From contig CAWIJL010000006.1 in NCBI GenBank assembly GCA_963836405.1, forward strand, positions 124,001-188,000: a stretch of DNA of 64,000 bases, given 5' to 3'. How positions within the stretch are numbered: position 1 is the first letter of the stretch; each line of letters starts with the position of its first letter. Under the pieces are notes generated by a model. It was not told the DNA's origin, ran no database searches, and saw nothing but the letters and a program-made list of their open reading frames with translations. A program made the position numbers and the translations under genes. The DNA comes from CAWIJJ01 sp963836405 (GTDB lineage Bacteria > Acidobacteriota > Terriglobia > Bryobacterales > Bryobacteraceae). Below are positions 8,468 to 16,481 of this stretch, in pieces.

Positions 8468-8484
8468 TATATTTATAGACTACT
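8463..8484 (+). promoter_or_regulatory. Inverted repeat, probable operator of the TrmB-like gene
   Basis: AGTAGT (8463-8468) and ACTACT (8479-8484) form an exact inverted repeat around an AT-only 10-base spacer that includes TATATT/TATAG, a possible -10. It overlaps the stop codon of the receiver gene and lies just before the GTG at 8489. In a GC-rich setting this AT-rich island is conspicuous; autoregulation by the TrmB-like protein is inferred. Confidence 0.5.
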
Positions 8485-8488
8485 AGCC

Positions 8489-9385
8489 GTGGAACAGGAA
8501 AGCGCCGCCGCCGCGGCCCTGAGAAATCTCGGCTTCAATCAACTCGAAGCCGAGGTTTACGTGTTCCTGCTTTCGAATCCGCCCATGACGGCCTACCGCA
8601 TTGCGCGGCACATCGCCAAGCCCACAGCGAATGTCTACAAGGCAGCGGAAGTGCTGGCGCGCAAGGGCGCGATCGTACTCGAGGAGGGCGAGAACCGCGT
8701 CTGCCGCGCGGTCCCTGTGGGGCAGTTCCGAAAACGCGCCGAGCGCGATTACCGTGCCGCTCTCCAGTCCGCGGCCGACGCCCTGGACCACCTGGAACCG
8801 CCGGCCTCCGACGAGCGCGTCTATCGCGTCGAATCCGCGACGCAGGTTTTCGAACTGGCGCGCGAGATGATCGGCGCACGCGCCAAGAAGGTCGTCGTCG
8901 TCGATGCCTTTCCATCCGCGCTCGACCGCATTGTGGACTGCGTGCGTGCCGCCGCCCGCCGCGGCGTGAACGTCTTCGTGGAGGCCTACCGGCCGGTGGA
9001 AATCCCGAAAGCCTCGGTGGTGCGCGCGTCCGTCTCGCTCACCGCCGTCGAGCACTGGCGCAGCGAGCAGTTGAATGTTGTGATCGATGGCCGCGAACAC
9101 CTGATCGCGCTGCTCAGCCGCGACCTCGACACCGTGTACCAGGCCGTCTGGAGCAACAGCCTCTACCTTTCGTGCATTCAGCACGCGGGCCGGCTTTGCG
9201 AGCACACCCTGGTGCGAATGCTGGAGGCCGCCGAGTCCGGCGCGACGCCCGAACAGGTACTGGGAATGCTCCGGGACCACCGCTTTTTCGTCAGCGCCGA
9301 GGTGCCCGGGCAAAAGGAATTGATGGACCGTTTTGTGGAGTCTCCCGCGCCGGTTCCACCTGCGGCCAAGAGACGAAAAGCGTGA
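8489..9385 (+). CDS. TrmB-like transcriptional regulator
   Basis: The 298-residue protein has an N-terminal winged helix at about residues 8-65 ('LGFNQLEAEVYVFLLSNPP' and 'YRIARHIAKPTANVYKAAE'), typical of TrmB/HTH_45 regulators best known from archaea as sugar-sensing regulators. The remainder resembles the phospholipase-D-like effector-binding half of TrmB proteins. Initiation is at GTG directly downstream of the inverted repeat at 8463-8484. The effector is unknown. The C-terminus is basic ('KRRKA'). Confidence 0.78.
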   Translation: MEQESAAAAALRNLGFNQLEAEVYVFLLSNPPMTAYRIARHIAKPTANVYKAAEVLARKGAIVLEEGENRVCRAVPVGQFRKRAERDYRAALQSAADALDHLEPPASDERVYRVESATQVFELAREMIGARAKKVVVVDAFPSALDRIVDCVRAAARRGVNVFVEAYRPVEIPKASVVRASVSLTAVEHWRSEQLNVVIDGREHLIALLSRDLDTVYQAVWSNSLYLSCIQHAGRLCEHTLVRMLEAAESGATPEQVLGMLRDHRFFVSAEVPGQKELMDRFVESPAPVPPAAKRRKA

Positions 9386-9434
9386 AGTATCGAATTTCCA
9401 CCGGCCAACCGGTGCCTGAGAGGGAGGTTTGCTT

Positions 9435-9635
9435 ATGTCGATGAAGAATAACCCGCGGGGCAGGACTGCAATCCTGCTGGTGATTGCGGCCGTCGTTTTT
9501 GCCGCCATGGCGTCGCAAGGACGCCTGGACAGAGTGCGCGCCGTGGACGCTCTTTCACTGTTCGGAATGGGGGCCCTGGTGGGGTCCGCCTGGACAAGAT
9601 TCCTCGTAGCCCGCCGGCAGAACAAAATAAGCTAG
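9435..9635 (+). CDS. Small single-pass membrane protein
   Basis: The 66-residue product has a basic N-terminus, one hydrophobic segment (about residues 11-24) and a second weaker one, and a basic tail. The ATG at 9435 is preceded by AGGGAGG at a good spacing, which argues that this is a real gene rather than a chance frame. No family recognised. Confidence 0.55.
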   Translation: MSMKNNPRGRTAILLVIAAVVFAAMASQGRLDRVRAVDALSLFGMGALVGSAWTRFLVARRQNKIS

Positions 9636-9714
9636 GGCCGCTCGGACGGCGAAACACACACCTCGCGATTGTCGAACTGTAAACGCGGGTCCAAAAGCAG
9701 TAACATGATTCACT

Positions 9715-10596
9715 ATGACCCGCCGAACCGCGCTTAGCCTCTGCGCAGCCGCGCTCGCGAGAGCCGCCTCCCGGCTGCCTGCCAACAAGAACGTCCGCTG
9801 GGCGCTCGGCGCCAACCTCTGGAACTCGTTCCCGCGGGTGCCCTTCACGGACATTCTGGACATCATGAAGGACACCGGGTTCATCGGCATCCGGCTCACC
9901 CAGTTCCCGCAGATCCTCACCACGTACAACATCACGGCGGCCCAGATGCGCCGCGAGTGCGACAAGCGCGGCTGTCATGTCATCACCATCAGCTTCAACG
10001 GCCCAACTTACGACGCGGCGCGGCACGCCGAAGTGGTCGCCGCCGCGCGGACGGCGGTAAACTTTCTCAAGCAGTTCGACGCTCACCACCTGGTCGTTTT
10101 CCCGCCCAGCCGGCGTTTTCTCACCGATGCCGGCTTCAAAACCATGTGCGAAGGCTTCAACAAGATCGGCGAAGCGGCCGCGGAAGCGGGCTTCCAGGCC
10201 GGCCTGCACAATCATATGGACGAGATGGTGCAGACCGCCGGCGAAATCGACCGTTGCATGGCGCTCACCGACCCGAAGCTTTTCCACTTCTCCCCCGATA
10301 CGGCGCACCTTTACCTGGCGGACTGCGACGTGGTCAAAACCCTGGATACACACAAGGCGCGATTGATGCTCCTCGATTACAAGGACGCCCGCAAGGTGGG
10401 AACCAAGATCACCGAAAACGTTTTCGATTTCGGCGACGGCGAGGTCGATCTGCCGGGTTGCCACCGCGTCCTCAAGTCCATCGCTTTCAAAGGCTGGCTC
10501 TGCGTCGATCTCGACGTTGCCCGAAATGGGCCGCGCGCTTCCTACGAGCGGTGCGGGGCCTACGTAATCGACAAACTCGAGCCGATCTATGTCTGA
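9715..10596 (+). CDS. Xylose-isomerase-like TIM-barrel sugar epimerase/isomerase
   Basis: The 293-residue protein begins with a Tat-like leader (Arg-Arg at 3-4, then a hydrophobic stretch), followed by an AP-endonuclease-2/xylose isomerase-like TIM barrel. The block with 'GLHNHMDEM' and the later 'SPDTAHLYLADCD' resemble the metal-ligand segments of IolE/hydroxypyruvate isomerase-type enzymes. It overlaps the following amidohydrolase by eight bases. Together with that gene and the esterase downstream it probably handles a sugar or sugar-acid derivative; the substrate cannot be told from sequence. Confidence 0.75.
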   Translation: MTRRTALSLCAAALARAASRLPANKNVRWALGANLWNSFPRVPFTDILDIMKDTGFIGIRLTQFPQILTTYNITAAQMRRECDKRGCHVITISFNGPTYDAARHAEVVAAARTAVNFLKQFDAHHLVVFPPSRRFLTDAGFKTMCEGFNKIGEAAAEAGFQAGLHNHMDEMVQTAGEIDRCMALTDPKLFHFSPDTAHLYLADCDVVKTLDTHKARLMLLDYKDARKVGTKITENVFDFGDGEVDLPGCHRVLKSIAFKGWLCVDLDVARNGPRASYERCGAYVIDKLEPIYV

Positions 10597-11476
10597 GATC
10601 AGCCGCCGGGCTCTCGTGCTCGGATCCACGTTCAACCTTATGGCCGCCGCCGACTACCGCATTCTCGACCCCCACGTACACGTGTGGAAGCACGACCCGG
10701 CGTTTCCGTTCAGCCCGGGCGCAAATGTGCCCGCCCGCGATGCCGCCCCCGAAACGCTGCTCTCGCTCATGAAGGCGAACGGCGTTGCCCGTACCGTGAT
10801 CATCCAGGTCATTCACTATCGGTACGATAATCGCTACCTGGCCAGCGTTCTCAAGCAATACCCCGGTATTTTTCAAGGCGTGGCTCGAGTGGATCCCCTC
10901 GACCCCGCCGCGCCCGACCACCTCTCGCAACTCATTCGAGACGGGTTCCGAGGCGTGCGTCTCAGCCCCTCGGGCAACGCATCCGGCGACTGGTTTCACG
11001 GCCCGCTCATGCCGCCGCTGTGGAAACGATGCGAAGAATTGAAGGTCCCGATGACGGTGCTCGCCCCCATCGCCCGGATGCCCGAGGCGGGCCTGCTGCT
11101 CGAGGCCGTGCCCGAGCTTACGGTCGTCATCGACCACATGGCCGACTGCCCCGTCGATCGACCCGCCGAACTCGAAAAGCTGATCGCGCTCAAACGCTAT
11201 CCGAACGTGTTTGTGAAGGTCTCCCACACCTGGTCTCTTTCGAAGCAACCGTATCCGTGGGCCGATTCGCAGGCGCTCGTCCAGCGGCTTTACGACACGT
11301 TCGGGCCGCAGCGGCTGATGTGGGCCACCGATTGGCCCATCGTCGAAAACACCGCCGGCGCCACCTATGCGAAAGCCCTGGCGGTGGTGCGCGACGAAAT
11401 GAAGTTCCTCAACGCTGAAGACAAGAGCTGGATGCTCAGCAAGACAATTGAGCGCGTCTGGCCATTTGGAGCATAG
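10589..11476 (+). CDS. Amidohydrolase (amidohydrolase_2 family)
   Basis: This 295-residue metal-dependent TIM-barrel hydrolase shows 'DPHVHVWKHD' (the HxH metal site, residues about 30-36), a barrel His in 'VIDHMADCP' and the terminal Asp in 'MWATDWPIVE'. These motifs match lactone/2-pyrone-4,6-dicarboxylate hydrolase-type amidohydrolases. The N-terminus carries 'SRRALVLGS', a Tat-like start, so it may be exported as its two neighbours probably are. It overlaps the upstream isomerase-like gene. Confidence 0.8.
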   Translation: MSEISRRALVLGSTFNLMAAADYRILDPHVHVWKHDPAFPFSPGANVPARDAAPETLLSLMKANGVARTVIIQVIHYRYDNRYLASVLKQYPGIFQGVARVDPLDPAAPDHLSQLIRDGFRGVRLSPSGNASGDWFHGPLMPPLWKRCEELKVPMTVLAPIARMPEAGLLLEAVPELTVVIDHMADCPVDRPAELEKLIALKRYPNVFVKVSHTWSLSKQPYPWADSQALVQRLYDTFGPQRLMWATDWPIVENTAGATYAKALAVVRDEMKFLNAEDKSWMLSKTIERVWPFGA

Positions 11477-11483
11477 CCCCCAT

Positions 11484-13211
11484 ATGAAACTCGCCGCACT
11501 GTTGATCGCCGGCATCGCCTGGGCGCAGGTGCCCGCGCAGGATTCGCGCAATACGACCATACCGAATACCGACACCCATTTCACCGCCCGCACTTACAAG
11601 ACGCTGGCCGAATGGCAGGAGCATCGCGAACATCTGCGCAAACAGATTCTCTCCGCGGCCGGTCTGCTTCCCATGCCGAAGAAGACGCCGCTCAACCCGC
11701 AGGTGTTCGGCAGGATCGTCAACGGGGCCTACTCCATCGAGAAAGTGCTGCTCGAAACCATGCCCGGCTACTATCTGGGCGGGAATTTGTACCGTCCCAC
11801 CAGGTCCGCGCCGCCCGATGGTTTCCCCGCCATCGCCACGCCCCACGGGCACTGGACTTACGGCCGGCTCGAACATACCGACACGGCCAGCGTACCGGCG
11901 CGCGCCATCAACCTCGCCCAGCAGGGATTCGTCGTCTTCGCCTACGATATGGTGGGCTACGACGACACCATTCAAACGCCGCACGACTTCGCCACCCGGC
12001 GCGACAATCTGTGGGACTTCGGTCCGCTTCCGCTGCAACTGTGGAACTCCATCCGGGTGGTCGATTTTCTCGAATCGCTGCCCGGCGTCAACCCGCGCAA
12101 GATCGGCGCCACCGGGGCGAGCGGCGGCGGCACGCAGACGTTTCTGCTCGCCGCCGTGGACGACCGCGTCGCTTTCGATGCCCCGGTGAACATGCTTTCC
12201 ACTATCATGCAGGGCGGCTCGCCGTGCGAGAATTCGCCCAACCTCCGGCTCGACACGTTCAATGTGGAATTCGGCGCGATGATGGCTCCGCGCCCCATGC
12301 TGATGGTGGCTGCGACCGGCGACTGGACCCGCAACACTCCGCGCGAAGAATACCCCGCGGTCAAGTCCATTTTCGAGCTGTATGACCGCGCCGCGAACCT
12401 GGAAATGGTGCAGATCGATGCGCCGCATAACTATAACCGGCAGAGCCGTGAGGCCGTCTACAAATTCTTCGGAACCAGGATCAACGGCGAAACCGACCTG
12501 GCGAAGTTGAAGGAAAAAGGAATTCGTCTGGAAAAGCTCGGAGACATGCTCGCGCTATTCAACCGCAAACTGCCGGACAACGCCCTCGATCTCGAGGGCG
12601 TCCGCGCCGAGTGGGTCGAGCGTGGAAAGGAAGCCGCCGCCCAGCCCTCGAAGGAGATGCTGGAACTGGCGCTCGGGGCGGACTGGCCGAAGCGAGTGAT
12701 CGCGGAAACGCCCGGCGAGCGCTTCCTGCTTACCCGTGAAAGCAAGGGCGACCGCGTTACCGGTTTCCGCGTGCCGGGCCAGGGAACGCCGATCGTTTTC
12801 GTTCACCCGGATGGCGCCGAGGCCGCACGGAAGAGTCCGGAATTCGCCGCCCTTGCCAGTCGCGGCCGCCCGGTTTACGCGATGGAAGCCTTTCAGACCG
12901 GAAGCGCCGTGGCCCCCAGGAAACGCGACGACAAGATGTTCCTGACCTTTAACCGCACCGACGACGCCGAGCGTGTGCAGGACATCCTCACTACTCTCGC
13001 CTGGCTGAACACACCCGGAGTGGAACTGGTTGGAACCGGCAAGGCTGCCATCTGGTGTCAGTTCGCCGCGGCGGTGGCACATTTGCCGGTCACTTTCCAT
13101 TCCGACCTGGGCTCGTTCAAGGGGACCGACGAGGACTTCCTGGACCAGTTCTTCGTCCCGGGTATCCAACGGGCAGGCGGCCTCGCGGCGGCCAAGGCAT
13201 TATCGCGATAA
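11484..13211 (+). CDS. Secreted alpha/beta-hydrolase, acetyl xylan esterase-like
   Basis: The 575-residue protein has a Sec signal peptide ('MKLAALLIAGIAWAQ') when started at ATG 11484, seven bases after the previous stop. The catalytic domain (about 80-340) contains a nucleophile elbow 'GATGASGGGTQTF' with Ser in G-x-S-x-G-G and a conserved His near 'DAPHNYNRQSREAV'. This matches large acidobacterial/planctomycete esterases annotated as acetyl xylan esterase or dienelactone hydrolase-like. The C-terminal 200 residues are less conserved. A role in deacylating plant polysaccharide is inferred. Confidence 0.78.
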   Translation: MKLAALLIAGIAWAQVPAQDSRNTTIPNTDTHFTARTYKTLAEWQEHREHLRKQILSAAGLLPMPKKTPLNPQVFGRIVNGAYSIEKVLLETMPGYYLGGNLYRPTRSAPPDGFPAIATPHGHWTYGRLEHTDTASVPARAINLAQQGFVVFAYDMVGYDDTIQTPHDFATRRDNLWDFGPLPLQLWNSIRVVDFLESLPGVNPRKIGATGASGGGTQTFLLAAVDDRVAFDAPVNMLSTIMQGGSPCENSPNLRLDTFNVEFGAMMAPRPMLMVAATGDWTRNTPREEYPAVKSIFELYDRAANLEMVQIDAPHNYNRQSREAVYKFFGTRINGETDLAKLKEKGIRLEKLGDMLALFNRKLPDNALDLEGVRAEWVERGKEAAAQPSKEMLELALGADWPKRVIAETPGERFLLTRESKGDRVTGFRVPGQGTPIVFVHPDGAEAARKSPEFAALASRGRPVYAMEAFQTGSAVAPRKRDDKMFLTFNRTDDAERVQDILTTLAWLNTPGVELVGTGKAAIWCQFAAAVAHLPVTFHSDLGSFKGTDEDFLDQFFVPGIQRAGGLAAAKALSR

Positions 13212-13731
13212 GGGGAAGAGACGGTGGTGGTGTCGGGCAGGAGGAAGGCGGGCACACGTGTGCCGCGAGGGCGAGGGGATTCTGGCGTTGCGGCGGCCGG
13301 GGCAATCGGACTTTTCGCCGTGCGGATCCGGCCGCCAGTGAATCGAGCGGCATCTTCGTTGCGCATTGGAGTAGCTGGATGGCGTTACTCTTACGCTATC
13401 GATTCGATGACTCGCTCTCTGAAACCCGATGGGACGGCGATGACCGCTATCCGCACTCCAAAGGATGTGATGGGTTCGAACCCAAAGTCTCCCCGCCGGC
13501 TCCATCTACAGGAGTGGCAGCCGTTCAGCCGTTGACGGGCTTACAGGAAGCTCAGTTCCACCGGACATGCAACGCTTCGTGGCCACGAAGAAGAGCTTTG
13601 TTGAGAAGGACCGCGGTGGGCGGCTCCTTCCGTTTCAGACTGTAGCAGACGAAGCAAGGGGCCATGGGGGGCTGGGCGTGTAAGTGGTTCAAAACGGGGC
13701 GCAGAAAAAAATTGTTTTGGTGAACTGACGA
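13212..13731. other. 520 bp intergenic region without a recognised gene
   Basis: Short open frames are present on both strands but none has family features, a good ribosome binding site or a credible signal. The region holds a perfect 14 bp palindrome, TGGGTTCGAACCCA, at 13471-13484, followed after a short gap by a GC-rich stretch ending CCGCCGGCTCCA (13494-13505), which superficially resembles the 3' end of a tmRNA or tRNA. An A7 run lies at 13706-13712. The region separates converging transcription units. Confidence 0.4.
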
Positions 13732-13920
13732 TTAGACCTGCGTCCGGTGCAACGACCGCAGGGACTCTTCGCGCCGGTGTTCCAGAATCAATGCAATGGC
13801 CTCCCGAAGGTTCGCGAGGCACTCTTCGCGCGACTTGCCTTGACCGTTGGCGCCAGGAACCTCCGGGCAGCAGGCAATGTACCACGGGCCATCTCGTTCG
13901 ACAATCGCCGTGACTGGCAA
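13732..13920 (-). CDS. HicB-like antitoxin, orphan
   Basis: The 62-residue protein has the HicB antitoxin partial RNase-H-like fold: 'VERDGPWYIACCPEVPGANGQGKSREEC' (quoted in parts: 'GPWYIACCPEVPGANGQG', then 'SREECLANLREAIAL'). The TTG at 13920 fits the family start. It is the last gene of a minus-strand cluster and starts 12 bases after the amidohydrolase stop. A HicA toxin, normally an adjacent small gene, was not found on either side, so this is an orphan or has another target. Confidence 0.7.
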   Translation of the reverse strand: MPVTAIVERDGPWYIACCPEVPGANGQGKSREECLANLREAIALILEHRREESLRSLHRTQV

Positions 13921-13931
13921 AATATCGAGGC

Positions 13932-14813
13932 TTACCCCAGCACGCGTTCCAAATTCTCCGCCAGGATCGCACGTGCGTCGGCGGCCCCGAGTCCCAATTT
14001 GGCCAGCGCGGCAGTCTGAATATCGAAGACCTGTCGATTCCAGCCGCGTGGAAAGAATGACGAATCGCTCCCGAACAACAGCCGCCGCGGGCCCGCCACT
14101 TCGAGGGCACGACGCAGCACTTCGTTCAGGTCCAGTCCCTCGTAGCGAATCCACGAATTGCCGCTCGAGGTGTCCAGAAAAACGTTCGGGCAAAGGTCCG
14201 CGAGCATGAGGGCCTCGCGGAAGAACCCCGCGCCGAAATGCGGAATGACAAAGCGGACCGAAGGGTGGCGGAGGGCCGCGGCGTGCAGGTCCAGAGGATT
14301 CGAATACCGCATATCGAAAGGAGAGGGCAGCCCCAGCTTCTTCCGCACCCCGACCGTCAGGACGCCGCAGTGCACGAACACCGCACAGCCCTGGCTCGCC
14401 GCCTGTTCCAGGATGGCGGCGGCGTGGTCCCCGGCCATCGAATAGCGGTGCATGGCCGGAAACAGGCAGATGGCGCTCAGTCCGGGCGCCACGCGCGCGC
14501 CTTCTGCGAGCGGATTCAGCATCGCATAGGCCCAGAAACGGCTCGGATTCGCCTGCGCCGCGGTCAGCACGGAAGCTTCGTCGCCGGGCACACTGGCGAT
14601 CAGGCAAGCCCTTTCCACTCCGTGCCGGTCGAGTTCCGCGATCCAGCGCGCGGCCAGTTCCCGGGGGTCCGGGGATGGCAGATCCCAGCCGAGCGATGCG
14701 GCGATTTCCGCGGCACTCTTACCGGCCTGGGCTGCCAGGTTTTCGAAAAAATTACGGGAGAAAAAATGAAGGTGCGCGTCGTGAACCGCGCCGTCACCCC
14801 ATGGGGTTTGCAT
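13932..14813 (-). CDS. Amidohydrolase (amidohydrolase_2 family)
   Basis: The 293-residue protein begins with 'VHDAHLHFFSRNF', the HxH metal site; 'FVHCGVLTVG' and 'VIPHFGAGFF' supply barrel histidines and 'LLFGSDSSFFPRG' the C-terminal Asp. These features define the metal-dependent hydrolase superfamily, but the substrate is unknown. It overlaps the upstream response regulator gene by about 20 bases and is followed 12 bases later by the HicB-like gene, so it is part of the tkt-kinase-regulator cluster. Confidence 0.8.
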   Translation of the reverse strand: MQTPWGDGAVHDAHLHFFSRNFFENLAAQAGKSAAEIAASLGWDLPSPDPRELAARWIAELDRHGVERACLIASVPGDEASVLTAAQANPSRFWAYAMLNPLAEGARVAPGLSAICLFPAMHRYSMAGDHAAAILEQAASQGCAVFVHCGVLTVGVRKKLGLPSPFDMRYSNPLDLHAAALRHPSVRFVIPHFGAGFFREALMLADLCPNVFLDTSSGNSWIRYEGLDLNEVLRRALEVAGPRRLLFGSDSSFFPRGWNRQVFDIQTAALAKLGLGAADARAILAENLERVLG

Positions 14814-15477
14814 CGGGCTTGTTCCATTGCGTGATGCCGGCGGCCAGCGCCAGTTGGGTGAGGCCGGCCACGTTGTTCACGCCCAGTTTCTTCATCATCG
14901 TCTTGCGGTAGCTGCGCACCGTTTGCAGGCCCAGATCGAGGAGTACGGCGATATCCTTGCTCGTCTTTCCTTCCGCCACCAGCCGCAGCACCTGAAGTTC
15001 ACGCGGGGAGAGCGATTCGAGCGGGCTGCGGTCGTGGGTCTCGAGGTCGCCCCTCTGAATGCGGGCGAGCAGACGGTCGGAAACCTGCGAACTCAGGTAC
15101 GACCCGCCGCGAGCCACGGTGCGCAGCGCGTCCAGGAGTTCGGTAGAGGAGGCCTTTTTCAACACGAACGCCCGCGCGCCGGAGCGGATGGCGCTGACCA
15201 CGGAGTTTTCGTCGTCGTACATCGAGAGGATCACGATTTTCACCCCCGGGCAATGCCGCAGGAGCTCGGTGGTCGCCTCGATTCCGTTCATCCCGGGAAG
15301 CCCGATATCCATGAGGACCATGTCGGGCGAGGTCTTCTTGCACAACTGCACGGCGTCGGAGCCGTTTTCCGCTTCGCCGACCACGCGGAATTCGGCCCCC
15401 CGTTCGAGGATGGTCTTGACGCCATCCCTGACCAGTTTGTGGTCGTCGACAAGCACAATGTCGAAGGTCATATTCAT
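14794..15477 (-). CDS. NarL/LuxR-type response regulator
   Basis: The 227-residue protein has a receiver domain ('VLVDDHKLVRDG', phosphoacceptor in 'MVLMDIGLPGMNG') and a C-terminal LuxR-type helix-turn-helix ('LSPRELQVLRLVAEGKTS', 'TVRSYRKTMMKKLGV'). It starts four bases after the stop of the histidine kinase gene and is its evident partner. It overlaps the following amidohydrolase gene. Confidence 0.92.
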   Translation of the reverse strand: MNMTFDIVLVDDHKLVRDGVKTILERGAEFRVVGEAENGSDAVQLCKKTSPDMVLMDIGLPGMNGIEATTELLRHCPGVKIVILSMYDDENSVVSAIRSGARAFVLKKASSTELLDALRTVARGGSYLSSQVSDRLLARIQRGDLETHDRSPLESLSPRELQVLRLVAEGKTSKDIAVLLDLGLQTVRSYRKTMMKKLGVNNVAGLTQLALAAGITQWNKPDANPMG

Positions 15478-15480
15478 TCT

Positions 15481-16470
15481 TCAGGACGACGCCCGTATTA
15501 CGGTCCCAGTCTCCCGCCCGCTGGTTACGGAGAGCTCCAGGCCGGCTTCGGCGGCGTAGTGTTCCATGCCGAGCAAGCCCAAGCCACGCGTCGTGGACTC
15601 CATATCCCCCGGGTCAAACCCCTTCCCATTGTCGTGAACCTCCAGGTAGGTTCCGTTACGTGTGGACTTTACCGCGATTTCGACGATGGAGCAACCGGAA
15701 TGTTGAACGGCGTTCTCGAGGGCCTCCTGGGCGATGTGGTAGAAAGCCGCGGCAACCTTGGGATCGAGCTTCAAGGAGGGGTCCACGTTCAACCGCACGG
15801 TTCCCGGAAAGCGGGCCCGGATCCGGGTGAGCAAGCGGTCCAGGGCGGGGCGCAATCCGGCGCGTTCCACCGTGGAGGGGTTCAACTCGTAGCTGTATTC
15901 CCGAACATCCTCCATCATCGTCTCGAGCAGTCCCTGGATTTCGCCGATCCGGGCGTGGAGATCCGGCGAAAGCTCTTCGAGGTCCATCCTGACCAGATCC
16001 AGTTGCAGCCCCAGAGCCGTCAAATTCTGTCCCACCGAATCGTGCAGGAACTTGGCGGCCATGTTGCGGGTGAATTCCATGGCGCGCAGTGCTCCGAGCA
16101 CCGTGTGGCGCAATTCCTGTTCCGCCGACATCCAGGCCGCGACTTCCCGAGCCAAGCCTCCGGCGTAGCGATTGACTCCACCTTCCCGAATAGGAAAAAC
16201 AGAGATGTGCCACGTGATCCCGCCGCGGTTTTCCCGCAATCGCAGCATCTCGCCGCGCAGCACACGGTCGTAGCGGGACTTCCATTTGGGCGCGATGTCG
16301 GCATCCAAAGCGGCTTCGATCGGAATTCCCAATAATCCGGCAGCGGGCTTGCCGAAAATCGGCTCCGGGTCGCCAAAGAGACGCAATACCATCCCGGCGG
16401 TGTCGACGATCCAGTGGCAGTCCGGGCTCTGCTCGAGGAACGCCTCCGCCAAGTTGGCGCGTTGGGCCAT
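15481..16470 (-). CDS. Histidine kinase, PAS plus HisKA_3/HATPase
   Basis: The 329-residue protein has a PAS domain (about 10-125), a HisKA_3 dimerisation motif with the phosphorylated His in 'FLHDSVGQNLTALG', and an HATPase domain ('ALENAVQHSGCS' N-box, 'DNGKGFDPGD' G1 box, 'RGLGLLGMEHYA' G2 box). No transmembrane segment is visible, so it is a cytosolic sensor. The start at 16470 is chosen because the frame upstream overlaps the transketolase gene. It pairs with the NarL-type regulator that follows. Confidence 0.9.
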   Translation of the reverse strand: MAQRANLAEAFLEQSPDCHWIVDTAGMVLRLFGDPEPIFGKPAAGLLGIPIEAALDADIAPKWKSRYDRVLRGEMLRLRENRGGITWHISVFPIREGGVNRYAGGLAREVAAWMSAEQELRHTVLGALRAMEFTRNMAAKFLHDSVGQNLTALGLQLDLVRMDLEELSPDLHARIGEIQGLLETMMEDVREYSYELNPSTVERAGLRPALDRLLTRIRARFPGTVRLNVDPSLKLDPKVAAAFYHIAQEALENAVQHSGCSIVEIAVKSTRNGTYLEVHDNGKGFDPGDMESTTRGLGLLGMEHYAAEAGLELSVTSGRETGTVIRASS

Positions 16471-16481
16471 GGAGGTCGGGT

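Noticed and set aside
13471..13505. tRNA- or tmRNA-like T-arm and 3' end
   Set aside because: GGGTTCGAACCC cannot form a proper five-pair T-stem with a seven-base loop, and no matching acceptor or D-arm is found upstream.
13224..13535. 103-codon frame after the esterase
   Set aside because: It has no ribosome binding site and no family motif, and its Arg-rich composition fits a spurious frame.
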